From Terracoccus luteus (lineage in GTDB: Bacteria; Actinomycetota; Actinomycetes; Actinomycetales; Dermatophilaceae), in assembly GCF_003635045.1 (NCBI RefSeq), contig NZ_RBXT01000001.1:2604001-2668000 (forward strand): DNA of 64,000 bases, in the 5' to 3' direction. The notes below the pieces were generated by a model. That model was not told the origin of the DNA and made no database searches. It was given only the letters and a program-made list of their open reading frames with translations. This document shows, piece by piece, positions 52,588 to 59,698 of the stretch (position 1 is the stretch's first letter; each line of letters starts with the position of its first letter). Both the position numbers and the translations under genes were made by a program.

Positions 52588-54003
52588 CTAGACGCTGGGC
52601 AGGGCCGCGGCGTCGTCCGTCCGTGCCCCTGCGAGGCGCCCCATCGCCTCGATGGCCCGCGGCACGTCGCGCACCTCGACGGCCCGGATGCCGGGTGGCA
52701 CCGTCACGTCGTCGAGCGACCCCGCGGGGACGAGCGCGTGCCGGAAACCGAGCCGCGCCGCCTCCGCCAGGCGACGCTGCAGGCCGGTCACCCGACGCAC
52801 CTCCCCCGCCAGACCGACCTCACCGAAGGCGACGACGTCGGTGGCGAGGGCCTGGTCGACCACCGAGCTGGCGAGGGCGCAGACGATGGCGAGGTCGGCG
52901 GCGGGCTCGGTGACGCGGACCCCACCGACGGTGGCGGCGAAGATGTCGCGCTGGGCGACGGGCGCCCCCGCCCGCTTGTCGAGCACCGCGATGATCATGG
53001 CCAGGCGAGCGTTGTCGAGGCCGCTCGACGTGCGCCGCGGTGACGGCAGGGTGGAGGCCGCCACGAGGGCCTGGACCTCCGCGACGAGGGGGCGGCGACC
53101 CTCGAGCGTGACGGTGACGCAGGTACCCGGCACGGCGTGGTCGCGCTGCGACAGGAACAGCCCGCTGGGGTCGGACAGACCGGTGATGCCGCCGTCGGAG
53201 AGGTCGAAGCAGCCGACCTCGTCGGTGGGGCCGAAGCGGTTCTTGACCGCCCGCACGAGGCGCAGGCGCGAGTGGCGGTCGCCCTCGAACTGGACGACGA
53301 CGTCGACGAGGTGCTCGAGCACCCGGGGCCCGGCGATCGAGCCGTCCTTGGTCACGTGCCCGACGAGCAGCACCGCGGTGTGGCTCGCCTTCGCCGCGGC
53401 GATGATGCTCGCGGTCACCTCACGCACCTGCGAGACGTTGCCCGCCTGCCCCTCGACCTCTGCGCTCGACACGGTCTGGACGGAGTCGACAACGAGCAGC
53501 TGCGGGTCGACCCGGGCCACCTGGCCCAGGACGGCGCCGAGGTCGGTCTCGGCCGCGAGGTAGAGGGTGTCGGCCATCGCGCCGATGCGCTCGGCGCGCG
53601 ACCGCACCTGGGCCGCCGACTCCTCCCCGCTCACATAGAGCACCGGACCGCCCTGACGCGCGGCCCGGGCGGCGACGTCGAGCAGCAGCGTCGACTTGCC
53701 GATGCCGGGCTCACCGGCGACGAGCACGACGGCGCCGGGCACGAGCCCGCCCCCGAGCACCCGGTCGAACTCGGCCACCCCGGTGGGCCGGGCCGTGGCC
53801 CGCGTGAGGTCGACGTCGCCGATGCGCTGGGCGGGGGCCGTCACGGGAGCGGCGGTGGTGCGGGCGGCCGCGACCCCACCGACCTCGGCGACGGTGCCCC
53901 ACGCCTGGCACTCTCCGCAGCGCCCGACCCACTTGGCCGTCTGCCAGCCACACTCGGCACAGCGGTAGCCGGCGGTCCGACGGGTCGTGGCGGTTCGAGG
54001 CAT
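52588..54003 (-). CDS. radA: DNA repair protein RadA
   Basis: A 471-residue RecA-like ATPase that processes recombination intermediates. N-terminal zinc finger YRCAECGWQ...[10 protein letters not shown] (four Cys), Walker [17 protein letters not shown] near residue 90, the RadA-specific [12 protein letters not shown] near residue 250 and a C-terminal Lon-like domain with [14 protein letters not shown]. The -10-like TAGGTT (54010-54015) ends 6 bases before the ATG, so the transcript is probably leaderless and carries radA-disA-mutY. Confidence 0.97.
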   Translation of the reverse strand: MPRTATTRRTAGYRCAECGWQTAKWVGRCGECQAWGTVAEVGGVAAARTTAAPVTAPAQRIGDVDLTRATARPTGVAEFDRVLGGGLVPGAVVLVAGEPGIGKSTLLLDVAARAARQGGPVLYVSGEESAAQVRSRAERIGAMADTLYLAAETDLGAVLGQVARVDPQLLVVDSVQTVSSAEVEGQAGNVSQVREVTASIIAAAKASHTAVLLVGHVTKDGSIAGPRVLEHLVDVVVQFEGDRHSRLRLVRAVKNRFGPTDEVGCFDLSDGGITGLSDPSGLFLSQRDHAVPGTCVTVTLEGRRPLVAEVQALVAASTLPSPRRTSSGLDNARLAMIIAVLDKRAGAPVAQRDIFAATVGGVRVTEPAADLAIVCALASSVVDQALATDVVAFGEVGLAGEVRRVTGLQRRLAEAARLGFRHALVPAGSLDDVTVPPGIRAVEVRDVPRAIEAMGRLAGARTDDAAALPSV

Positions 54004-54009
54004 GCGAGC

Positions 54010-54015
54010 AACCTA
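54010..54015 (-). promoter_or_regulatory. Candidate -10 of the radA-disA-mutY operon
   Basis: TAGGTT on the minus strand is 6 bases before the radA ATG, the spacing of leaderless actinobacterial mRNAs. No SOS-type (LexA) palindrome is visible in the 140 bp upstream. Confidence 0.45.
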
Positions 54016-54146
54016 GACGCCGCCGCCGACAGCCCGGGACGCGTGCCACCCCGCCGGTGGGCGACGGTCACCACGACGGAACGAGCGACGCGGTACTGCA
54101 CAGTCAGGAAGGGGGCTCGCGCGCCGGTGCGTGCGACCATGGAGGC

Positions 54147-54392
54147 ATGGACGCCGTCATGCCCTACGTGCTCGCCCTCGTCCCGACGATCGGCGTCGGC
54201 GCCCTCTTCTACGTCGTCATCAAGAACCTCCTCGAGGGCGACCGCCGCGAGCGCCTGGCCCAGGCGCGCTGGGAGGCCGAGCACCGCGACACGCCCGCCC
54301 CGCCGCCGGCGCGGACCGCGTCCGGCGGCGACGAGGGAAATCTGGCGGCGCCGTCGGCGAAAAGCCCGGAGAACGACACCCGATCGTCCTGA
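54147..54392 (+). CDS. Small single-pass membrane protein of unknown function
   Basis: An 81-residue protein. Residues 5-28 (MPYVLALVPTIGVGALFYVVI) form one membrane helix; the rest is a charged cytoplasmic tail with DRRERLAQARWEAEHRD and a Pro/Ala/Ser end. Short proteins of this shape are common in actinobacteria beside lsr2 or radA but no function is known. The start at 54147 follows GGAGG closely; 54159 is an alternative. Confidence 0.6.
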   Translation: MDAVMPYVLALVPTIGVGALFYVVIKNLLEGDRRERLAQARWEAEHRDTPAPPPARTASGGDEGNLAAPSAKSPENDTRSS

Positions 54393-54425
54393 CATACCCG
54401 CTTATTGTCGCTTTGGTAAAAGCGG

Positions 54426-54488
54426 TTGACGGAACACCTATTCAATTCTGGTGCCATTCGCGTGTACATTGTTCATCGGCGAACAATG
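54426..54488 (+). promoter_or_regulatory. AT-rich lsr2 upstream region with an inverted repeat at the promoter
   Basis: The 165 bp before lsr2 are clearly richer in A/T than the rest of the window. CATTGTTC (54467-54474) and GAACAATG (54481-54488) are perfect inverted arms around 6 bp. A -10-like TACATT (54465-54470) overlaps the left arm, with TTCAAT 18 bp upstream; TTGACG (54426-54431) is a further -35-like hexamer. The repeat would cover the start of transcription and is a likely operator. Confidence 0.55.
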
Positions 54489-54557
54489 CATTAGCGCCAT
54501 CCCCAACCCATCCCCCTCATGGGCGCTCGACAATGGCCTGCACAGAAGTGGAGAACA

Positions 54558-54890
54558 ATGGCACAGCGTGTTGAAGTCGTGCTCATCGACGACGTCGACG
54601 GCGGTGACGCCGCCGAGACCGTCACCTTCGGACTCGACGGCGTCACGTACGAGATCGACCTTTCCGACAAGAATGCCCGCAAGCTCCGCGACGACTTCGC
54701 GACGTGGAGCGGGCACGCCCGCCGTGCCGGCAGCGCCGGCCGGTCCGTGAGCCGCAAGCGGCCCGGCACCTCGGCCAAGCGTTCCGACCTCAGCGCGGTG
54801 CGCGAGTGGGCGCGGCAGAACGGGCACAACGTGTCCGAGCGCGGCCGGATCTCCGCGGAGGTCCAGGAGGCCTACGACAAGGCCCACTGA
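54558..54890 (+). CDS. lsr2: Lsr2-family nucleoid-associated protein (xenogeneic silencer)
   Basis: A 110-residue DNA-bridging protein that silences AT-rich, often horizontally acquired genes. N-terminal dimerisation domain (RVEVVLIDDVDGGDAAETVTFGLDGVTYEIDL) and C-terminal AT-hook-like domain with the RGR motif in SERGRISAEVQEAYDKAH. The linker carries basic residues (VSRKRPGTSAKRSDL). The ATG follows AGTGGAGAACA by a weak ribosome site. It is followed by a strong hairpin terminator, so it is monocistronic. Confidence 0.97.
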   Translation: MAQRVEVVLIDDVDGGDAAETVTFGLDGVTYEIDLSDKNARKLRDDFATWSGHARRAGSAGRSVSRKRPGTSAKRSDLSAVREWARQNGHNVSERGRISAEVQEAYDKAH

Positions 54891-54940
54891 GCCGTCGACA
54901 TCTCGCAGGCGCCTCGACCGGCGCCCGCACCGGAGTCACC

Positions 54941-54978
54941 GACGAGGCCCGGCACCCGACAGGGTGCCGGGCCTCGTC
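54941..54978 (+). terminator. Strong intrinsic terminator after lsr2
   Basis: Two perfectly complementary 17-base arms, beginning GACGAGGCCCGGCACCC, face each other across a 4-base loop, 50 bases after the lsr2 stop. Confidence 0.9.
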
Positions 54979-55221
54979 GCATCCCACCGCGCCTCCGGCC
55001 TCGGCCCCGGGCCTGCTGTCCGACGCCTGTCGCGCCCCTGTCCGGCCGTTGTGGCCGACCTTGGCAGTGCCGGTGAAAACCGTTGTCCTGCAATGCGATC
55101 CGGAGTCTGTGAATGTCCGCCGCCGGCTTGGTGACCGCCTCTTGACGTGCCTATGGTCGGGGCTCCCAACGGCCGGTCGCCCGGCTCGCGGGAGGTCAGA
55201 TCCCCCATCGAGAGGCACACC

Positions 55222-55998
55222 ATGCGGCACCACACGAAGCGCACCGCCACCACCCGGGCCGTCGTCGCCGGCGCCCTGGCCGTCGGGGTCGTCGCGGTCG
55301 GGGCGTCCACGGCGTCCGCCACGCCGCACCACCGCCCGTCGACCGAGCGGTCCGCGACGGTGGCGAGCGGGGGCACCACCGACCCGGACGCAGATCGGGG
55401 TCGGCCACGCCACGCCGCTCCCGAGCCGCCGTCGGACCGGCCGTCGGAGCGCCCGTCGGCCCACTGGTCGACGACGGATGCCGGTGAGCGGCCGTCGCGC
55501 TGGCAGCGCACCGACGCGCGGGGTGCGCTCGGTGCCACCGGCGTCACACGGTCGAGCACCTCCGGGTCCGCCGACACCGCGGCCACGACGGCATCCGCCA
55601 GCCCGGCCACCTCGGTCACCTCCACCGCGACGACGGCGGGCACCTCCGGCGGTCTGTCGGGGCTGAGCGGCAACGCCGAGGGCATCCGCCGGCTCGTGCT
55701 CGAGCGCTGGCCCGCGCTGACGAGCTTCAGCGGCTACCGCGCCGGCGCCGGAGACCACGGCACCGGGCACGCCGTCGACGTCATGATCCCCTCGTGGACG
55801 ACGGCATCCGGTCGGGCGCAGGGTCAGGCGGTCGCCGACTACGTGCGGGCCCACGCGTCCGAGCTCGGCGTCACGTACGTCATCTGGCGTCAGCACATCT
55901 GGAGCGTGGCGCGGGCCGACGAGGGGTGGCGGCTCATGGAGGACCGCGGCTCGGCGACGCAGAACCACGACGACCACGTGCACGTGTCGGTGAGCTGA
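55222..55998 (+). CDS. Secreted protein with ARB_07466-like C-terminal domain
   Basis: A 258-residue protein. A Sec signal peptide (residues 1-32: RRxx basic start, hydrophobic VVAGALAVGVVAVGAS and an Ala-x-Ala-like STASAT end) is followed by a 120-residue Ser/Thr/Pro/Ala-rich linker. Residues 165-258 form the compact domain: GDHGTGHAVDVMIPSW, VTYVIWRQHIWSV, DRGSATQNHDDHVHVSV. The His/Asp residues (HxxGHAVD and HxDHVHV) are those of a putative zinc site like LAS/D-Ala-D-Ala peptidases. It is probably a wall hydrolase or binding protein. The 223-bp upstream region has a -35-like TTGACG at 55142 but no clear riboswitch. Confidence 0.75.
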   Translation: MRHHTKRTATTRAVVAGALAVGVVAVGASTASATPHHRPSTERSATVASGGTTDPDADRGRPRHAAPEPPSDRPSERPSAHWSTTDAGERPSRWQRTDARGALGATGVTRSSTSGSADTAATTASASPATSVTSTATTAGTSGGLSGLSGNAEGIRRLVLERWPALTSFSGYRAGAGDHGTGHAVDVMIPSWTTASGRAQGQAVADYVRAHASELGVTYVIWRQHIWSVARADEGWRLMEDRGSATQNHDDHVHVSVS

Positions 55999-56050
55999 CG
56001 CGGACTCACCCGGTCGAGGGCTGCGGCCGGCGACCTCGCGAAGGACCCGC

Positions 56051-56935
56051 CTACGTGACGAGGTCGGCCGCGAGGTCGCCGTGGCGCTCGACGCGTTCGA
56101 GCACCTCGGCGGCGCGCAGCTGCAGCAGGTCTCCCCGGGCGGCGCCCTGCTCGACCTCGTCCCACGTACGCGGCGCGGCGACGGTCGGGGCGTCGCGCCC
56201 GCGCAGGGAGTACGGGCAGATGGTCGTCTTGGCGGCGACGTTCTGGCTCCAGTCGAGGAACACCTTGTTCGGCCGCAGCTCCTTGGCCATCTTCCAGACC
56301 ACGTGGTCGGGGTGCCGTTTCGTCAGCTCCTGCGCGAGCTGCTGCACGGTGTCGCGCACCTGGTCGCTCGACAGCGACCCCGGGAGCACGGCGTAGAGCT
56401 GCATCCCCTTGCTGCCGCTCGTCACGGGCAGGGTGTCGAGGCCGAGCGACCCGAGGCGGTCGCGGACGAGGAGCGCCACGCGGGAGCACTCGGTCAGTCC
56501 CGTGCCCGGCCCCGGGTCGAGGTCGATGACGAGCCGGTCGGGGTGCCGGGCCACGGCGTCGCGCCCCTCCCCCTCGTAGCGCCACTGCGGTACGTGCAGC
56601 TCGAGGGAGTTGAGGTTGACGAGGAAGGTCACGCCGGCGAGGTCGTCGACGAGCGGGAACACGGGGTCTCGCCCCGCGCGGCGCAGCCACTCGGGCGTCC
56701 CGGCCGGGATGTTCTTCTCGAAGAACTGCAGGTCGCCGGTGCCGTGCGGGAACCGGACCCGGGTGACCGGACGGCCGGCCAGGTGGGGCAGCAGCACCGG
56801 CGCGATGCGGGCGTAGTAGTCGAGCACCTGCGCCTTGGTCGTCCCCGCCTTGGGGTACATGACCTTGTCGAGGCTCGAGAGCCGCATCCGCCGGCCCTCG
56901 ACCTCGACCGTCACCCGCGCCGGCTCGGCCGCCAT
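56051..56935 (-). CDS. ligD: LigD-type polymerase domain protein (non-homologous end joining)
   Basis: A 294-residue primase-polymerase, the PolDom of LigD encoded as a separate gene. Catalytic pattern VIDLDPGPG near residue 133 (two Asp), plus VTSGSKGMQLYAVLPG near residue 160 and AAKTTICPYSLRGRDAPTVAAPRTWDEV near 235. It fills gaps at broken ends held by Ku. The ATG overlaps the DNA ligase stop (TGATG), so it is coupled to the ligase. No phosphoesterase domain is present. Confidence 0.95.
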   Translation of the reverse strand: MAAEPARVTVEVEGRRMRLSSLDKVMYPKAGTTKAQVLDYYARIAPVLLPHLAGRPVTRVRFPHGTGDLQFFEKNIPAGTPEWLRRAGRDPVFPLVDDLAGVTFLVNLNSLELHVPQWRYEGEGRDAVARHPDRLVIDLDPGPGTGLTECSRVALLVRDRLGSLGLDTLPVTSGSKGMQLYAVLPGSLSSDQVRDTVQQLAQELTKRHPDHVVWKMAKELRPNKVFLDWSQNVAAKTTICPYSLRGRDAPTVAAPRTWDEVEQGAARGDLLQLRAAEVLERVERHGDLAADLVT

Positions 56936-57879
56936 CACAGCCCCTCGGGGGGTTCGACGTCGCCCGGCGTGAGGTCGTCGCGCAGACCCTTCCAGGCGGG
57001 CTGGCGCAGCCGTCCCTGCCCGCCGAGACCGAGCGACTGCACGTCGGCGACGAGCACCGGGTGCACCCAGCGCGTGCCCAGGGCGTCCACGCGTGGCACC
57101 TCCGTCCCGAACGGCGACTCGGCCGCGGTGAGCGGCTCGAGGTCCTGCAGCAGCGCCTGCCCCGTCCGGCCGGCCAGGCCCGAACCGACCCGGCCGAGGT
57201 AGCGCAGGCCCCCGGGGCCGGGGACGCCGACGAGCACCGCGCCCAGCCGGGACGCGACCGTACCCGTCGACTCCGGGCGCCAACCGCCGATGACGACCGA
57301 TACCGTCGCACGGTGAGGAGCCTTGAGCCACAACGCACTTCGCTGTCCCGGGAGGTACGGCGAGTCGACCCGCTTGCTGACGACGCCCTCGAGGCCCTGG
57401 TCGCGGGTGGCCGCGTGCAGCACCCGGCCGTCGTCGAACGTCGGCGGCGTCTGCCAGCGCGCACCCTCGAGCTCGAGGCGTTCCAGGGTCGCCCGCCGGT
57501 CCGACCACGCCCGCGCCATGAGGTCGACGCCGTAGAGCCGCAGGAGGTCGAACGACATGAGGGTGGCCGGGTTCGCCTCGGCGAGCCGGGCGGCCCGGCG
57601 GGCGTCGGTGACGTGGAAGCGGTCGGCCAGCGCGGCGAACGAGGGGATGCCGTCCCGCAGGCACACGACCTCACCGTCGAGCAGCATGTCGGCGAACTCC
57701 GCCGCCAGCGGCAGCAGCTCGGGGAAGGCGACGGTGACGTCCCGCTCGGTGCGGGTGAACAGCTGCAGCCGCCCCTCCGAGACGTCGGCGAGGACCCGCA
57801 TCCCGTCCCACTTCACCTCGTGCGCCCAGCGGGGCCCGTCAGGGACGGTCGCCGTGGCCGTCGCGAGCATGGGGCGCAT
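56935..57879 (-). CDS. ATP-dependent DNA ligase (LigD ligase-domain/LigC-type)
   Basis: A 314-residue ligase. AMP-accepting Lys in HEVKWDGMRVLAD near residue 24, then FDLLRLYG, EGVVSKRVDSPY (motif IV) and LWLKAPHR (motif V); residues 200-310 are the OB-fold. It seals breaks after Ku/PolDom. The start is ATG 57879 (MRPMLATAT); ATG 57870 is also possible. It is divergent from ku by 18 bp. Confidence 0.94.
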   Translation of the reverse strand: MRPMLATATATVPDGPRWAHEVKWDGMRVLADVSEGRLQLFTRTERDVTVAFPELLPLAAEFADMLLDGEVVCLRDGIPSFAALADRFHVTDARRAARLAEANPATLMSFDLLRLYGVDLMARAWSDRRATLERLELEGARWQTPPTFDDGRVLHAATRDQGLEGVVSKRVDSPYLPGQRSALWLKAPHRATVSVVIGGWRPESTGTVASRLGAVLVGVPGPGGLRYLGRVGSGLAGRTGQALLQDLEPLTAAESPFGTEVPRVDALGTRWVHPVLVADVQSLGLGGQGRLRQPAWKGLRDDLTPGDVEPPEGL

Positions 57880-57897
57880 GGGTGCATTCTTGTTCCC

Positions 57898-58887
57898 ATG
57901 CGAGCCATCTGGAAAGGCGCCGTGTCGTTCGGGCTGGTCAACGTGCCCGTGCGCCTCTTCGCGGCCACCGAGAACCACGACGTGCAGTTCCGGCAGGTCC
58001 ACGAGAAGGACGGGGGCCGCATCAAGTACCAGCGCGTCTGCTCCATCGACGGCGAGGAGGTCGCCTACAGCGACATCGCCAAGGGCTACGAGGCCGCCGA
58101 CGGGCAGATGGTCGTGCTGTCCGACGAGGAGCTCAAGAGCCTCCCGTCGCGGTCGTCGAAGGAGATCTCGATCGAGAAGTTCGTGCCGAGCGAGCAGATC
58201 GACCCGCTGCTCTTCGACAAGAGCTACTACCTCGAGCCCGACAAGACCGGCCTCAAGCCCTACGTGCTGCTGCGCGACGCCCTGGCCAAGGCCGACCGCA
58301 TGGCCCTCGTGACGGTTGCCGTACGCACCCGCATGACGCTGGCCGTGCTGCGGGTGCGGGACAACGTCATCGTCCTGCAGACCCTGCTGTGGGCCGACGA
58401 GGTGCGCGCGCCCGAGTTCGAGAGCCTGGGCGACGAGACGCACGCGAGCGCCAAGGAGCTCGCCATGGCCAGCTCGCTCGTCGACTCGCTCTCGGGCGAC
58501 TACGAGCCCGACGAGTTCGAGGACGACTACGCCGAGGCCGTCACGCAGCTCGTCGCGACCAAGATCGAGGGCGGCGACATCACCGAGACGCCGGAGGCCA
58601 AGGAGGAGGACACCGAGGTCGTCGACCTCCTCGCGGCCCTGCAGCGCAGCGTCGACAAGGCCAAGGCCGCCAAGGGTGGCGGCGCCGCCGCCGCCGACTC
58701 GGGCGCCGACGACGACTCCGGCCCGGCGACGAAGGCCGCGGCGAAGAAGGCCCCGGCGAAGAAGGCCCCGGCGAAGAAGACGACCGCGAAGACCGCGAAG
58801 ACCACGGAGAAGAAGGCGCCCGCCGCGAGGTCGGCCACGAAGAAGGCGAGCAGCACGCGCAAGAGCGCGACCCGCAAGTCGGCCTGA
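57898..58887 (+). CDS. ku: Ku DNA end-binding protein with Lys/Ala-rich tail
   Basis: A 329-residue bacterial Ku. The Ku core (residues 1-255) starts RAIWKGAVSFGLVNVPVRL and contains the bridge and pillar regions including FVPSEQIDPLLFDKSYYLEPD. Residues 270-329 are a highly basic tail with AKKAPAKK repeats like H1, known to help Ku thread along DNA and recruit ligase. It is divergent from the ligase and polymerase genes, forming a compact NHEJ locus. Confidence 0.97.
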   Translation: MRAIWKGAVSFGLVNVPVRLFAATENHDVQFRQVHEKDGGRIKYQRVCSIDGEEVAYSDIAKGYEAADGQMVVLSDEELKSLPSRSSKEISIEKFVPSEQIDPLLFDKSYYLEPDKTGLKPYVLLRDALAKADRMALVTVAVRTRMTLAVLRVRDNVIVLQTLLWADEVRAPEFESLGDETHASAKELAMASSLVDSLSGDYEPDEFEDDYAEAVTQLVATKIEGGDITETPEAKEEDTEVVDLLAALQRSVDKAKAAKGGGAAAADSGADDDSGPATKAAAKKAPAKKAPAKKTTAKTAKTTEKKAPAARSATKKASSTRKSATRKSA

Positions 58888-58922
58888 CCCGTCCGCCCGG
58901 CGGAGCCTCCCACCCCGTTCCC

Positions 58923-58928
58923 TAGGGT
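58923..58928 (+). promoter_or_regulatory. Candidate -10 of the SDR gene, leaderless spacing
   Basis: TAGGGT ends 6 bases before the SDR ATG at 58935. This is the leaderless spacing seen at several other genes in the window. Confidence 0.4.
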
Positions 58929-58934
58929 AGGCCC

Positions 58935-59666
58935 ATGGACGCACCCACCCGCCCCGTCGCCGTCGTCACCGGAGGCACGCGCGGCATCGGCCTCGGGGTG
59001 GTGCGAGACCTCGGCCGCACCCACCACGTCGTCGTCGGCGGTCGCTCGCAGTCGGGCGTGGATGCCGTCGTGGCCGGGCTGCCCTCTGCCGCGGGCTTCG
59101 TCGCCGACCTCGGTGACTGCGGGCCGGGCGGGTCGCTCGAGCGCGCGCTCGAGCGACTCGTGCCCACGCTCCCCCGGGTCGACGTGCTCGTGCACTCGGC
59201 AGGGGTGCTGCGGGCCGGCACCGTGGCCGAGGCGTCGACCGCGGACTGGCTCGAGTCGATGACGGTCAACGTCGTCGCGGTCGTCGCCGTCACCCGGGCC
59301 CTGCTGCCCGCCCTCAGGGCGGCGGGCGGCACGGTCGTCGCCGTGAACTCCGGGTCGGGCCTGACCGCCTCGGCCGACCAGGGCCCCTACTGCGCCAGCA
59401 AGTTCGCGCTGCGTGCGCTCACCGACTCCCTGCGCGACGAGGAGCGGGCGCACGGCGTGCGGGTGACCTCCCTGCACCCCGGACGCGTCGACACCGACAT
59501 GCAGCACGAGCTCGTCGAGCACGAGGGCGCCCGGTACGACGCCGCCGCCTACCTCGACGTCGACACGGTCGTGGCCGCGGTTCGCACGGCCGTCGACGCG
59601 CCGGCCGGGGCGAGCGTCGACTCGCTGTCGGTGCGCCCGCGGGGCGGGCCGACGACACCGCGCTGA
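58935..59666 (+). CDS. Short-chain dehydrogenase/reductase (SDR)
   Basis: A 243-residue classical SDR. NAD(P) motif VTGGTRGIGLGV at residue 13, an NNAG-equivalent VLVHSAGVLRAG near residue 90, the catalytic Ser (VNSGSG near 135) and YCASK (Y-x-x-x-K, near 154). The following VRVTSLHPGRVDT is typical. It is similar to short SDRs of unknown substrate. The gene stands alone and is convergent with the MMPL gene. Confidence 0.92.
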   Translation: MDAPTRPVAVVTGGTRGIGLGVVRDLGRTHHVVVGGRSQSGVDAVVAGLPSAAGFVADLGDCGPGGSLERALERLVPTLPRVDVLVHSAGVLRAGTVAEASTADWLESMTVNVVAVVAVTRALLPALRAAGGTVVAVNSGSGLTASADQGPYCASKFALRALTDSLRDEERAHGVRVTSLHPGRVDTDMQHELVEHEGARYDAAAYLDVDTVVAAVRTAVDAPAGASVDSLSVRPRGGPTTPR

Positions 59667-59698
59667 CCGGCATCCGGTCGAAGCGGCGACGGCGCGGG

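Noticed and set aside
53400-54146. LexA/SOS box for radA
   Set aside because: No GAACnnnnGTTC-type palindrome near the radA start; the nearest similar sequence (54467-54488) lies in front of lsr2 on the other strand and has a wrong spacing.
54979-55221. c-di-AMP (ydaO) riboswitch in front of the secreted protein gene
   Set aside because: Such riboswitches control wall hydrolases in actinobacteria, and DisA is nearby, but I cannot recognise the conserved ydaO core here. A model search would settle it.
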